NCBI GenBank assembly: GCA_902812455.1
Contig: CADDZH010000047.1
Span: 1-37,356 of the forward strand
Origin: Chloroflexota bacterium
GTDB taxonomy: Bacteria > Chloroflexota > Ktedonobacteria > Ktedonobacterales > Ktedonobacteraceae
DNA length: 37,356 nt
Direction: 5' to 3'
Below the pieces are notes generated by a model, which worked only from the letters and a program-made list of their open reading frames with translations, was not told the origin of the DNA and made no database searches. How positions within the stretch are numbered: the stretch's first letter is position 1; every line of letters begins with the position of its first letter. The position numbers and the translations under genes were made by a program. Below are positions 22,162 through 31,610 of the stretch, one piece after another.

Positions 22162-22322
22162 GTTGGAACCTCCTTTTCCTTATACCTTGTCATTTCCGGT
22201 GGGCGCTAAGCAGTGTCAAAAGCCACAGCATCCTCGCTGAAATGCTGAGCTTTCAACGCTACAAAAATACCCCTATATTTGGGATACGCCAGAAAAACCA
22301 AAAAGTAACATGCACAGGCTAC

Positions 22323-22390
22323 ATCATTCATGAGTTAATAAATTGTTCAGTTTGCTCAGTCGTTTGTCTTGCTATATTATCATGAATGAT
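22323..22390. promoter_or_regulatory. Separated inverted repeat over the M50 gene promoter region
   Basis: ATCATTCATGA (22323-22333) and TCATGAATGAT (22380-22390) are perfect 11-bp inverted repeats. Between them TATATT (22373-22378) could be a -10 with TTTGCT (22351-22356) as a weak -35. This is a possible looping operator. Confidence 0.35.
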
Positions 22391-22430
22391 TAACTTTTCC
22401 TGTAAAAAAAGAAAGTGAGACAAGCGGGAT

Positions 22431-23561
22431 ATGCGAGGTTCATTGCGCCTGGGCAGGATTGCCGGTTTCGATATCTACATTCATTTTAGCTGGCTCATCA
22501 TCCTGATCTTGCTGACCGTCTCCCTTGCGCTTGGTTGGTTCCCGAGCCTGTTTCGAGGCTGGTCCCTTGTCGAATACTGGGTCGTTGGTTTTATCTCGGC
22601 TATCCTGCTCTTTGTCGCTGTTCTTCTCCACGAGCTGGCTCACTCGCTGGTTGCCCGCGCGCGTGGCCTCACTGTCAGAAGCATCACCCTGTTCATCTTT
22701 GGCGGCGTTTCTGATCTGGAGCAAGAGCCGCAAAGTCCGGGAATCGAGTTCCAGATGGCTTTTGTCGGCCCCCTGGTCAGTATCGTGATTGGAATAATAG
22801 CTCTCCTCATCAGCTTACCCCTGCGCGGCACAAATTCTCCTGTTGAGGCTGTTCTTGACTACCTGTTTATCACCAATATCCTGCTGGGCATCTTCAATTT
22901 ACTTCCAGGTTTTCCGCTGGATGGTGGGCGCGTGCTACGCTCGATTGTCTGGAGAATTACCGGCAGTCTGGGCAGGGCTACCCATATCGCTTCTCTCGTA
23001 GGTCGCATCATGGCCTTCATCTTTATTCTCGTTGGTATCTACCTGTTCTTTAGAGGCGATGTGCTTGATGGCATCTGGCTCGGCTTCATTGGCTGGTTCC
23101 TCCTGACTTCGGCCCAGACTGCCGAGGCTCAGGTCATGCTGCAAACCATCCTTCGCGGCGTCACCGTTGGCCAGGTGATGAATCGTACGCCTATCACTGT
23201 GCCTGCAAACATTTCTCTTCAGAGACTGGTAAACGAATACTTCTTGCCTCAGGGGTTGCGTTCCGCTTTAGTCATGCAGGGTGATCAACTGGCCGGCCTG
23301 ATTACGCTCGCCGATATTCGTCATGTGCCCCAGGATCAATGGAGCCAGACGCCCGTTGGTTTTGTCATGATCCCTCTTGAGAAGTTGCATACCGTCTCTC
23401 CCAATCAAGATTTGAACGATGTGCTTCGCCTCATGACCGGCCAGGATATCAATCAATTGCCGGTAGTGGCCAATGGGCGTCTCGTGGGCATATTGACGCG
23501 CGACGCCATTTTGCGCTACCTGGAGATTCACCGTAGCCTCGGCCTGAATCGCGCTGCTTAG
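22431..23561 (+). CDS. Site-2-type intramembrane metalloprotease (M50) with two CBS domains
   Basis: 376 aa. Six or so membrane helices. The zinc site is HELAH (67-71) in the second helix group, with the third ligand Asp in NLLPGFPLDGGRVLRS (about 154-169). The C-terminal third holds two CBS domains (VMNRTPITVPANISLQRLV and VSPNQDLNDVLRLMTGQD), which bind adenine nucleotides and probably tune activity. This matches the SpoIVFB/rhomboid-like M50B group that cuts membrane substrates, often anti-sigma factors or pro-sigma factors. The substrate here is unknown; the anti-sigma protein in this window is soluble and not an obvious target. Confidence 0.92.
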   Translation: MRGSLRLGRIAGFDIYIHFSWLIILILLTVSLALGWFPSLFRGWSLVEYWVVGFISAILLFVAVLLHELAHSLVARARGLTVRSITLFIFGGVSDLEQEPQSPGIEFQMAFVGPLVSIVIGIIALLISLPLRGTNSPVEAVLDYLFITNILLGIFNLLPGFPLDGGRVLRSIVWRITGSLGRATHIASLVGRIMAFIFILVGIYLFFRGDVLDGIWLGFIGWFLLTSAQTAEAQVMLQTILRGVTVGQVMNRTPITVPANISLQRLVNEYFLPQGLRSALVMQGDQLAGLITLADIRHVPQDQWSQTPVGFVMIPLEKLHTVSPNQDLNDVLRLMTGQDINQLPVVANGRLVGILTRDAILRYLEIHRSLGLNRAA

Positions 23562-23991
23562 CTTCATCCTGGCCATTTTGGACTCCTTTTCGTCTTTCCA
23601 GCCTATAATCATTTATAATGATCGTGAGACATAATCATGATTGCAAATTGTAATCAATCGCCTTGCCCGTAGCGTGTAATAAATAGATAGCCAACAAACG
23701 AAAAGGAACAACGTCTATTCAAGCAGAAAACGTGCTGGGGTTCATAGAAAACAGCGCCTGAAATAGTATCGCTACGATTTATTTCAACTTATTCTTCTTC
23801 GGCTTCTTTCCTGCACATATCGCAGGCAAAGCAAATTTGCGTAAGCCCTGGAACCAGGACAGGGATGGCTACGTCGTGGCGAAGCCCTGTCCCTACCCTG
23901 GACGTGGTGCAATCCGATTCGTCGAGGGTAGGGGCAACTCTTGCGGTTGCCCTGGAACTCTGAGTAGCCTTTTTTCAGGCGAGGTGAATAT
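23562..23991. other. 430-nt intergenic region with palindromes and a repeat pair
   Basis: 23606-23665 holds several small A+T-rich palindromes, for example ATCAT-TTATA-ATGAT and AATCATGATT. 23857-23953 is a head-to-head pair of family A repeats, followed by a T6 run (23970-23975) and the ftsH RBS. No coding potential seen. Confidence 0.6.
23857..23953. repeat. Repeat family A, copies 6 and 7 as a head-to-head pair
   Basis: Copy 6 (minus): GTAGGGACAGGGC start, GGACAGGG (23857-23864) pairing with CCCTGTCC (23885-23892). Copy 7 (plus): GTAGGGGC start at 23928, stem GGGCAAC (23932-23938), loop TCTTGCG, GTTGCCC (23946-23952). CTACCCT and AGGGTAG bound the centre, as in the pair at 17187-17261. 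Confidence 0.7.
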
Positions 23992-26280
23992 ATGGACGGC
24001 AATGATGATCGCCACATCTGGCTGCCCGAACACCGGCGACAGCTTAAGAACGTGCGAAACTATAAACGTCTCGTTATAACGTCTCTCAAAAAGTATAAAC
24101 ATATTGTTTTTACCAGCTTGCTCGTAGTGGCTATTTTAGCGCTGCTTTTTGCTATCGCCAGCCAGTTGCGACCTCCTTCTACGAGTAGCGTTCCAAATGG
24201 GGTGACCGCTATTGACTATAGCACCTTCACCCAGCAGGTCAAAGATGGCAATGTGCTGGCGGTAATCCTCCAGGGGGATGCTGTCAATGCTTTATTAGCA
24301 ACCCCCCTCTCACAACAGCCGCCAGCCCAAGCAGTTGCTCACACGAGCCATAATACTCAGGCGGATATTGCTACCTGGAGCCGCTATGTTGACGCAGGCT
24401 ATCCTTCCTGGCCCGGTGCGCAGAATCCTGCTCCTATCGATCCTTCCCGGGCCATTTATACCCGCATGCCGGCGGGTGGTGATGCCGGCCTTACCCAGCT
24501 CCTTTTGAGCCACCATGTGGTGGTGAGCACGCTTCCTCCGGCTCAGCAGCCTTTCTGGTTGGCTCTGCTCTGGAGAGCCATCCCTATCCTGCTGATCATG
24601 TTCATACTGTTACTCATCCTGGCCCCTAAAAGCGGCCCACGTTCAATGCGTTTCGTAGATGATCGTATTAGCCAGTTTGCTAAGAGCCGCGTGCGCCGTT
24701 TTGAGCGCAAGAAGGAGAATACTGAACAGCGACCTAAACCTGCTGATGAGAAGCCACCTCTTCCTAAAAGTTCGACGGTGACAACTCCGGCTAAGCCTGC
24801 CGCCAGCACGGAGCCGCCCGTGACCTTCGCTGATGTAGCCGGCATCGATGAAGTACGCGACGAACTGGAAGAAATTGTGCGTTTCTTGCGCAGCCCAGAA
24901 TACTTTAATCGCCTGGGAGCGCGCATCCCACGCGGCGCCCTGCTCGTTGGCCCTCCTGGAACCGGTAAAACTCTCCTGGCCAGGGCCGTCGCCGGGGAAG
25001 CCGGTGCTCCATTCTTTAGCATGAGCGCCTCCGAATTCGTCGAAATGTTCGTCGGTGTTGGCGCCAGCCGGGTGCGTGATCTGTTCAACCAGGCGCGCCA
25101 GTCCGCCCCCTGTGTTGTTTTTATCGATGAGCTTGATGCCGTAGGCCGCAAGCGCTCGCTGCGTATCTCTAGCAATGATGAGCGCGATCAGACGCTCAAC
25201 CAGTTGCTGGTCGAACTGGATGGCTTCGATAGTCGCAAGGCTGTGGTGGTGCTGGCTGCGACGAACCGCGTTGATATCCTCGATAAGGCCCTCCTGCGCC
25301 CCGGTCGCTTCGACCGTCATATCACCGTTTCCTTGCCCGACCGTGCTGGCCGCGAGGCAATTCTCAGGGTTCACACGCGGCGCACGCCCCTGCACGAGGA
25401 TGTATCCCTGGAGCGCATAGCGCGCATGACAACCGGCATGAGCGGGGCAGACCTGGCAAATCTTGTCAACGAAGCAGCCCTCTGTGCCGCCCGTCGCAAC
25501 CTGGACTACATTACTCAAGATTGCTTTGAGGAAGCGCTGGCGCGGGTGCAACTGGGCGCCCAGCGGGCCATCGTTATGAGTGAAGCCGAGCGCCGTATCA
25601 TTGCTTACCACGAAGGTGGTCATGCCCTCGTCGCCTATCACCTGCCCCTGGCTGATACCGTCAATCGTGTCACCATTCTGCCACGTGGGCAGAGCCTGGG
25701 CGTTACACAATTCACCGCTGAAGAGGATCGCTACAATTACAGCCGCGAGACGCTCATGGCTCGTATCGCTGTTGGCCTCGGCGGTCGCGTTGCCGAAGAG
25801 CTTACCTTCGGGCCAGATAAAGTAACTACAGGGGCCGAGAACGATTTCCAGGTCGTGACAGACCTCGCTCGCCGTATGGTCACGCGCTGGGGCATGAGCG
25901 AGCAGCTTGGTGTCGTTTTCGCCGATTACGAGTCTTCCCCCTTGAGCCTGGGCATGCGGCGCGTTGATCCTGCATCCATATCAGGACAGCCTCGTGGTCT
26001 TGTGACAGATGAGGGTGGTCATGTGCGGCTCAATGGCGGTGATGATGCAACTGATCAATCCATGTTTGCTATGAGTATGCCTGCCACCCAGAATATGGCC
26101 AGCAGCGTGGCGATGGCTGTCCTGATCGATGCAGAAGTGCGGCGTATCATCCACGAGGGATACGAGATGGCTCGTGCCATTCTCACCGAGCACAACGATC
26201 AGCTCGTCAAAATCGCCAACGCCCTCATGGAGCACGAGCAGCTCGATCGCAAGCAATTTGAAGCCCTGTTGATGGAGTGA
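23992..26280 (+). CDS. ftsH: ATP-dependent zinc metalloprotease FtsH
   Basis: 762 aa. N-terminal helix ([20 protein letters not shown]), an extracytoplasmic domain of about 150 residues, then a second helix ([16 protein letters not shown]), a basic linker and the AAA module: [18 protein letters not shown], Walker A GPPGTGKT (about 321-328), Walker [22 protein letters not shown]. The protease site is HEGGH (540-544) where HEAGH is usual, with the third ligand in ENDFQVVT. FtsH degrades membrane and regulatory proteins. The C-terminal 120 residues are longer than in E. coli FtsH, with an insertion after [18 protein letters not shown] 5 nt before ATG 23992. Confidence 0.95.
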   Translation: MDGNDDRHIWLPEHRRQLKNVRNYKRLVITSLKKYKHIVFTSLLVVAILALLFAIASQLRPPSTSSVPNGVTAIDYSTFTQQVKDGNVLAVILQGDAVNALLATPLSQQPPAQAVAHTSHNTQADIATWSRYVDAGYPSWPGAQNPAPIDPSRAIYTRMPAGGDAGLTQLLLSHHVVVSTLPPAQQPFWLALLWRAIPILLIMFILLLILAPKSGPRSMRFVDDRISQFAKSRVRRFERKKENTEQRPKPADEKPPLPKSSTVTTPAKPAASTEPPVTFADVAGIDEVRDELEEIVRFLRSPEYFNRLGARIPRGALLVGPPGTGKTLLARAVAGEAGAPFFSMSASEFVEMFVGVGASRVRDLFNQARQSAPCVVFIDELDAVGRKRSLRISSNDERDQTLNQLLVELDGFDSRKAVVVLAATNRVDILDKALLRPGRFDRHITVSLPDRAGREAILRVHTRRTPLHEDVSLERIARMTTGMSGADLANLVNEAALCAARRNLDYITQDCFEEALARVQLGAQRAIVMSEAERRIIAYHEGGHALVAYHLPLADTVNRVTILPRGQSLGVTQFTAEEDRYNYSRETLMARIAVGLGGRVAEELTFGPDKVTTGAENDFQVVTDLARRMVTRWGMSEQLGVVFADYESSPLSLGMRRVDPASISGQPRGLVTDEGGHVRLNGGDDATDQSMFAMSMPATQNMASSVAMAVLIDAEVRRIIHEGYEMARAILTEHNDQLVKIANALMEHEQLDRKQFEALLME

Positions 26281-26295
26281 AGCTGGATCCGTCAT

Positions 26296-26324
26296 TTGAC
26301 CATGCAGCCGGGTTGACTTACAAT
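26296..26324 (+). promoter_or_regulatory. Promoter of the glycosidase gene
   Basis: TTGACC (26296-26301), 17 nt, TACAAT (26319-26324), in the 91-nt gap after ftsH. The GGAGGAAGG RBS follows before ATG 26372. Confidence 0.65.
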
Positions 26325-26371
26325 AAGGACGTTTCCCGGCAGCATATCAGGTCAGAACGGAGGAAGGCGCT

Positions 26372-28855
26372 ATGATCCCACAAGATGACTTCACCCCGCA
26401 TGGTTATCTTGACAATCCCTATCACAGTTGGAAGCTCAATCCTAGCGGAGTGCTTCGCTCACTTCCTCCTCTCGGCATGGGCTGGCATGTCCCCAACCTG
26501 GGTAGCTATGTACGTAACCAGTTTCAATATACCGCCCATCTTACCATCGGACTGAAGATCAACAAGACAGTGCTGGTCACGCCTGAAGACTTCCAGCGCC
26601 ATAACTGCACTATCACCAGCCACCTGCATACCAAAAACCGCTTTGAATATACCTGTACCATCCCCCAGTACCAGCTCACGCTCACCGCTCGCTATCTACT
26701 CATCCACGAACATGCTTTAGGCTGTATACTTACACTGTCAACCACTCTTCGACAACCTTTTACCATCACCTGCTACCTCATCCATACGCATACCCATAAT
26801 CCTTTCACCAGCCGGCTCTGGGAACATGGCCTCTATGCCCTTCAAGCACCAGAACATGCTTGTGCAATGCTCGGCCTTGCCAGCGAAGGCGATGTCTTCA
26901 TTCATGGCGTTCGCCCAGCCGGCACCAGCTCACTCGAAATTGGCGATATAGGCTATGCTATTTCCCTTGATGATATTTCTGCCTGGGCGCGTGGCAAACA
27001 CGTACCAGCCCCTCAAGTCACCCAGAGCCAGGAAGGTACCGGCTGGCAGGTGCGCACACTCGCCTTACCCTGCACCATCACCGTAGGGGCCCAATTTATT
27101 GCGCCCCCTATCCCTGTGCCCACTACTACCCATGCGCCCCCTCCTATCCCTGGGCCCGCTGCTACCCTTCACGTCGTGCTGGCTCGCGGCGTCTCACAAG
27201 ATCAAGCCTACCAGCACTGGCAAGATGGTATGGAGCAGCATACCAGCGCTGAAGCCAGGCACCAGGCGGCAGATGAAGCATTCTGGCAGCAAGCTCCCCA
27301 GCTCTCAGGAGATTGGCCTGCAAGCTGGCGGCGCGGCTTCGTCTACGACTTTGAAACCTTGCGCATGGTCATGCGTCCACCCGCCGGCATCATCCCGCAC
27401 ATCTGGGATGGTATGCAAATTCAGGCTCCCAGGACGGTGCTGGCCGAAGCAGCCATGGATACGCTCTTCCTCAGCTATGCCGATCCTGAGCTTGCAGCCG
27501 AGGTGATCCTTGGGCATTTCGAGTCTGCCCCTCATGCAAACCTTCCCTGCATGCGTGAAGATGGCAGCTACAACATGGTCGCCGATGATGGACAAATTTG
27601 CGGGACTGCGCCTGAATGGGGTTTTCCTCTCTGGTGCCTCGATCAACTGGTCCGCCGTAGCGGGAACTTGCACTGGCTGCGCCGCCTCTATCCACGCGTC
27701 GCTGCGTACCTGCGCTGGTGGCTGGAACATCGCGTTGACAGCGAGGGCTGGCTGGTTTACGCCTGTTCATGGGAAAGCGGCCAGGATGTCTCCAGCCGCT
27801 TCGGTCCCCAGCAGACCGGCGGCACCATCATCGAGCATGTGCGCCCGGTCGATTTGCAGGCCAGCATGGCCCAGGCTGCTCAAATTATGGCCCGCTGGGC
27901 CATCTTCCTCGCGGAAGCATCACCTGTAGAAACTGTAGAGGCTCGATGTATCGAAGCCGTGAGTGGAGCAGAGCAGAGTGAGCGCCTTGCATCTGCCCGC
28001 ACTCCTTCTGTGGATAGCCCTCCGATTGACTTTGCTGCTGAGGCCGCGTGGTGGGAACATGTGGCAGGCGAATTTACCGCCAGGACGAGGCAGATATGGC
28101 ACAATGGCTGGTTCCGTGGCTACGACTCAGTAGCGAGGGAATGGTCAACGCAGCGAGACGCGATGCACCTGGCTCCGGTGTTCTGTGGTGCAGCCAGCCA
28201 GGAACAGGTTGAGCAACTTCGTCCATTCCTCGTGCAGCCACCCCTGCATAGCAATGGCTGGGCACCGCTCTCCTGGCCGCCTGTAGTCATGGCCCTGGCC
28301 GGGGCTGCCTCTGCCGCCCATATGCCCCTTGAAGCCGCCGAACTGGCCTATCGTTATATCGATGGCTCCTATACGAGCACCGATAGCCGCGAACCAGATG
28401 AACATGGCGGCTTGCCAGGTGTCACGCGCGAGTACCGCCGCGTCGTGCAGGGCAAATACGGCTCGCATACTTACGCCAATGCGGGCATCGAAGGTTACGG
28501 TTGGGGCGCTTTGAGCATTCACCTGCTGCTCCGCTACCTGCTGGGCTTGCGGGAGCAAGAGGCTGGCGTACTCACCGTTGCTCCTGCCTTGCCCCAGGCC
28601 CTGCGACGTGCTGGAGCCGTGTATCATGTCGAGCCTGTGCCCTGGGGGAACTACGTGTTAAGTATCGAGTGCATAGTGAAAGATGCGCAGAGGTACCAGA
28701 TTCGCTTGCGATGTATCGTACCGGCAGCAAGCCTGGGGGATGCTCAGGAGAAAGCCATACAGCAGGTAACGGAGGAATATGAGCGCAAATGGGAAGGAGT
28801 ATGGGGAGAAGGGCGCACACTTCGACTCCCGCACCTTACCGCCGCTTCCACTTAG
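26372..28855 (+). CDS. GH63/MGH1-like (alpha/alpha)6-barrel glycoside hydrolase
   Basis: 827 aa, no signal peptide, so probably cytoplasmic. The N-terminal third is a beta-rich domain. The catalytic barrel starts near residue 315 (WRRGFVYDFETLRMVM) and has SWESGQDVSSRF (about 463-474), the motif that carries the acid Asp in GH63 and related glucosidases. YGSHTYANAGIEGYGWGALS lies near residue 700, with the likely base Glu. Mannosylglycerate/glucosylglycerate hydrolases and alpha-glucosidases share this layout, so the substrate is not settled. Residues about 236-267 (AQFIAPPIPVPTTTHAPPP and on) are a Pro-rich insertion encoded by a family A repeat and a proline-rich run. Its stop overlaps the stop of the convergent CAP gene. 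Confidence 0.8.
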   Translation: MIPQDDFTPHGYLDNPYHSWKLNPSGVLRSLPPLGMGWHVPNLGSYVRNQFQYTAHLTIGLKINKTVLVTPEDFQRHNCTITSHLHTKNRFEYTCTIPQYQLTLTARYLLIHEHALGCILTLSTTLRQPFTITCYLIHTHTHNPFTSRLWEHGLYALQAPEHACAMLGLASEGDVFIHGVRPAGTSSLEIGDIGYAISLDDISAWARGKHVPAPQVTQSQEGTGWQVRTLALPCTITVGAQFIAPPIPVPTTTHAPPPIPGPAATLHVVLARGVSQDQAYQHWQDGMEQHTSAEARHQAADEAFWQQAPQLSGDWPASWRRGFVYDFETLRMVMRPPAGIIPHIWDGMQIQAPRTVLAEAAMDTLFLSYADPELAAEVILGHFESAPHANLPCMREDGSYNMVADDGQICGTAPEWGFPLWCLDQLVRRSGNLHWLRRLYPRVAAYLRWWLEHRVDSEGWLVYACSWESGQDVSSRFGPQQTGGTIIEHVRPVDLQASMAQAAQIMARWAIFLAEASPVETVEARCIEAVSGAEQSERLASARTPSVDSPPIDFAAEAAWWEHVAGEFTARTRQIWHNGWFRGYDSVAREWSTQRDAMHLAPVFCGAASQEQVEQLRPFLVQPPLHSNGWAPLSWPPVVMALAGAASAAHMPLEAAELAYRYIDGSYTSTDSREPDEHGGLPGVTREYRRVVQGKYGSHTYANAGIEGYGWGALSIHLLLRYLLGLREQEAGVLTVAPALPQALRRAGAVYHVEPVPWGNYVLSIECIVKDAQRYQIRLRCIVPAASLGDAQEKAIQQVTEEYERKWEGVWGEGRTLRLPHLTAAST
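27083..27110 (+). repeat. Repeat family A, copy 8 (short form), inside the glycosidase gene
   Basis: Starts GTAGGGGC. GGGGCCCAAT (27086-27095) pairs with ATTGCGCCCC (27098-27107), one mismatch in ten. It is the same version as the copy at 15328 and lies in frame. Confidence 0.65.
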
Positions 28856-29553
28856 CTGATCATATCTTCGGTAAACCAGACCCAACCCGACGGGTCAACG
28901 TAGACGCCCATGCCTATCTGGTGTAATGTCGTGCTCGTGAGGTGGATGCGATGCCAGCCCGTTGGAGGCTCATTCCACATGCTCTCCTGCACCGCGTATA
29001 CATTTGCCCAAGGTGGCGAAGAAGGACCTGCCAGGCCAATATTTTCGCCGCAATCGGTGAAGGTGAAGCCCTCCTCCGCGATGCGAGTGCATTGATCGAC
29101 GCCATTTGGGCAAGTATGGCTGAAGCCACAATGGTACATATTCCAGCTATGCAGGCGCGCGCCACCAGCCAGGGTCACATTCCAGGTAAATGGGTAGAGA
29201 CCAATTGATGCACGGTTTTGATTGATCAGGGCAAACAACTGCTGCGTAAGCTGCATCTCTTCGGCAGTCATAGGCGGTGGCGGGCCGTAAGGTGCAAATC
29301 CCGATCCTGAACTGGGAATGCTCGTAGGTACGCCAGGAGGAACTGCGTGCGTTGGTGGAACCGGCGTGGGTGTGGGCGTGGCTACTTGCGCCTGGATGGA
29401 CAGGGTCGGCGTGGGCGTCGGCTGCTGCTGGATCTGCAACTCATCGCTCATTAATGGCTGTGCGGGCGTTATCTGGCCGCTCCGTTGAGCACCGCATGCG
29501 CTCAGCAATACAATGGATAACAACCCTATCAAATACCAGGACTTCCTGCCCAT
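28852..29553 (-). CDS. CAP-domain (SCP/PR1) lipoprotein
   Basis: 233 aa. Lipoprotein signal peptide with lipobox LLSAC, Cys20 being the lipidated residue. A Thr/Pro-rich linker (TPTPTLSIQAQVATPTPTP) follows, then a CAP domain (about 118-233): LFALINQNRASIGLYPFTWN, SWNMYHCGFSHTCPNG, ENIG, HRIHLTSTTLHQIGMGVY. The typical CAP His and Glu positions seem kept, plus Cys pairs. These extracellular proteins have varied roles (binding, proteolysis), none assignable here. The stop TAA overlaps the glycosidase stop TAG by two bases. Confidence 0.88.
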   Translation of the reverse strand: MGRKSWYLIGLLSIVLLSACGAQRSGQITPAQPLMSDELQIQQQPTPTPTLSIQAQVATPTPTPVPPTHAVPPGVPTSIPSSGSGFAPYGPPPPMTAEEMQLTQQLFALINQNRASIGLYPFTWNVTLAGGARLHSWNMYHCGFSHTCPNGVDQCTRIAEEGFTFTDCGENIGLAGPSSPPWANVYAVQESMWNEPPTGWHRIHLTSTTLHQIGMGVYVDPSGWVWFTEDMIS

Positions 29554-29704
29554 GCTACATGAACGCCTCCTACAAGAGCTTAAAAATATTCCTTCATGTA
29601 GTGTAACGCATCGGGAGAGGTAAATATGCAGAATATTCGATATTTCTGGTACTTTTGGAGGGTATTAGGAGTACTACTCCGTCAACCTTTAAGTGATGGG
29701 GGAC

Positions 29705-29733
29705 ATGTAGTGGCCTCCCTTGTGGGGGCCAGG
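29705..29733 (-). repeat. Repeat family B, copy 3 (core only)
   Basis: Reverse complement of CCTGGCCCCCACAAGGGAGG-CCACTACAT. It lies 18 nt beyond the phosphatase stop. The adjoining CAGGATTTCTCA is directly repeated. Confidence 0.7.
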
Positions 29734-29750
29734 ATTTCTCACAGGATTTC

Positions 29751-30695
29751 TCAGTACCGGCAGGTCAACACAATTGCGCTCATGTCATCAGGTTTGGCCC
29801 GTATGGTCATTGGGCGTTCTTCGTGAGAGCGCTGGATAGAGCGTTCGACCAGTAATCTGGCGGCGGAGGTACGTGGCGCTGTGCGCAAGATTTCTTCAAT
29901 CTCTTCGTCTGTGAGATTATCGTGAATGCCATCGGTGCAGAGAAGAATGCGGTCGCCAGGGTAAATGGAGACTGTGCCGGTATGTATGACGGGAGGCAAA
30001 GGCCCGCCGAGAGCCTGGGTGATTCCGCCGCGCAGGCGGAAGTAGTTATATTCAGTATCCGAGAGCTGTTCAGCGCTCATCGCCTGGTCGATACGCCGAG
30101 CATCGCTATCCTTGACAAGCTGGTTTTCTACCAGCTTTGCTAGCAACCCATCATCGCTGGTCAGCCGTTTGAGGGGTTCGTGTTCGTGCAGCAAGTAAAT
30201 GCGGCTATCACCGACGTGGGCATAGGCCATCGTGTAGCCTCGCGTACCCGCTTTTCGGCAAAATGCAGCTATCGCCACTGTTGTCGCCAGGTCATCCGTT
30301 CCTGCCTGTTCTGCTCCAACCGTGCGTACCTGCTCGTCAGCCTCAGCCACAAGCTCCTCGAGCACGGCGCACAGATTCTCCCTGTCACAATCTGTAAGCA
30401 AGCCTGCTTCCCGCTGCCCTTTCTGTGTGCGCAGAACTATTTTTTTCCATCCCTCAAGGGCCGTGCGCGCAGCTATGCGCGAGGCAATTTCGCCCGCAGC
30501 GCTTCCGCCCACCCCATCAAAAACGGCTGCTATGCCGCTCTGCTCGTCAACAATGACCCGGTCTTCGTTGCGCTCTGGATGCCGCTCGCACGCTACACTT
30601 TTCGATGAGTAGATGAATGGCATTCCATTGTAATGGCAGTTCTTTCCTCCTCCTACCACCCGGTGATGATGGTGGACGGTTTTCACTTGTGACAT
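29751..30695 (-). CDS. PP2C-family protein phosphatase
   Basis: 314 aa from ATG 30695, which has AAGGAG 12 nt upstream. The frame is open to TTG 30782, but that codon lies almost at the transcription start of the likely promoter. PP2C metal-site motifs are in order: ERNEDRV, AVFDGVGGSAAGEIAS, AHVGDSRIYLL, CTDGIHDNLTDEEI and DDMSAIVL. All Asp ligands are present. The N-terminal 40 residues carry a His run (VHHHHRVVGGGKN). Such phosphatases remove phosphate from Ser/Thr in bacterial kinase pathways; the kinase at 17269 is a possible partner, though not linked. The gene stands alone between the CAP lipoprotein and the amidotransferase. Confidence 0.9.
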   Translation of the reverse strand: MSQVKTVHHHHRVVGGGKNCHYNGMPFIYSSKSVACERHPERNEDRVIVDEQSGIAAVFDGVGGSAAGEIASRIAARTALEGWKKIVLRTQKGQREAGLLTDCDRENLCAVLEELVAEADEQVRTVGAEQAGTDDLATTVAIAAFCRKAGTRGYTMAYAHVGDSRIYLLHEHEPLKRLTSDDGLLAKLVENQLVKDSDARRIDQAMSAEQLSDTEYNYFRLRGGITQALGGPLPPVIHTGTVSIYPGDRILLCTDGIHDNLTDEEIEEILRTAPRTSAARLLVERSIQRSHEERPMTIRAKPDDMSAIVLTCRY

Positions 30696-30800
30696 CGCTG
30701 TCAGATGCTCCTTGCAATTGCTCTGCTCGTGCTGTATTTGATAGCTCTTAATTCTGTAACTTTCTTTTTCATAAATGACCAATGAGTTATATTATGTGCA

Positions 30801-30809
30801 AGTATAGCA
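30801..30809 (-). promoter_or_regulatory. Extended -10 promoter of the phosphatase gene
   Basis: Minus strand TGCTATACT, the same box as upstream of the glutamine synthetase-like gene. No good -35. The leader would be about 100 nt. Confidence 0.45.
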
Positions 30810-30850
30810 GATATTCCTGGCAAAAGAAAGAAGATTTTTGCAAGATTTTG

Positions 30851-31564
30851 CTACAAGCACCCGCTGATCCTTAAGAAATTCTCGAACATAATGCGCGAGT
30901 GCTCGCGATAGATCGGGTAGCGCCGGAGCCGTTCCTGCTCAAACGAGTCCGCTCCCTCCTGCCCTGGCAGCTTCACAACTTCCTTCCTATAGTCAGGATA
31001 GCGCAGCCAGGTATCGAGCATTTCGGGCGTCACCTCGATGTGGTATTGCAGCCCATATGCCCGCTGCCCATAGCGGAAAGCCTGGTCGGGTGTATGCTCA
31101 GACGTTGCCAGCCTGACAGCCCCTGCGGGGAGATCAAAAATATCTTCGTGCCATTGAATCACTTGCTGGTAGCCTGGAAGACCCTTGAACAGGGGATCGC
31201 GCCGGCCCTCCTCAGTCAGTTGCACCTCGAAAAAGCCCATCTCTGTCAGATGGTGGCGACTCACTTTTGCTCCCAGCGCGCTTGCCAGCAACTGGCCACC
31301 CAGGCAGATGCCAAGATAGGGAATGTTCTCTTCAACAACCCTGTGCAAGAGAGCTTTCTCCTCTGCCAGATAGGGATATTGCTCATCCTCGTGTACATGC
31401 TGTGGCCCTCCCAGGGCGATGAGCGCATCATATCTGCCCATATCAGGAATCGCCTCGTCCTCGACTTGCACGACATCGAAGGCGATACCATGTTCGTCCA
31501 TAATCTCTCCAAGATAGCCTGGGGGATCATCCCATGCGTTTTGAAGTGCCAGCACTCGTTTCAT
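30851..31564 (-). CDS. Class I glutamine amidotransferase (GMP synthase glutaminase-like)
   Basis: 237 aa from ATG 31564; one TTG codon earlier is also open. The Cys-His-Glu triad of class I amidotransferases is visible: nucleophile Cys in YLGICLGGQLLASALG, and the His/Glu pair in GLQYHIEVTPEM. LIALGGPQHVHEDEQYP gives the oxyanion-loop region. No synthetase domain is fused, so it is a stand-alone glutaminase of the GuaA-N-like/YfeJ group or possibly a gamma-glutamyl peptidase. RBS AGAAAGG 10 nt upstream. The partner enzyme, if any, is not adjacent. The MITE at 31611-31735 lies directly upstream. Confidence 0.87.
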   Translation of the reverse strand: MKRVLALQNAWDDPPGYLGEIMDEHGIAFDVVQVEDEAIPDMGRYDALIALGGPQHVHEDEQYPYLAEEKALLHRVVEENIPYLGICLGGQLLASALGAKVSRHHLTEMGFFEVQLTEEGRRDPLFKGLPGYQQVIQWHEDIFDLPAGAVRLATSEHTPDQAFRYGQRAYGLQYHIEVTPEMLDTWLRYPDYRKEVVKLPGQEGADSFEQERLRRYPIYREHSRIMFENFLRISGCL

Positions 31565-31610
31565 CAAAAGAAAGCCTTTCTATGTACCAACCAGGGCAGG
31601 AGCAACCTGA

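Noticed and set aside
17187..23953. Palindromic repeats as a CRISPR array
   Set aside because: Copies are scattered, variable in stem, unequal in spacing, and no cas genes are present.
24643..25710. 355-aa minus-strand frame opposite ftsH
   Set aside because: Shadow of a highly conserved gene; no known domain.
30696..30782. Extended N-terminus of the PP2C frame from TTG 30782
   Set aside because: It would start almost at the predicted transcription start with no RBS; ATG 30695 has AAGGAG.
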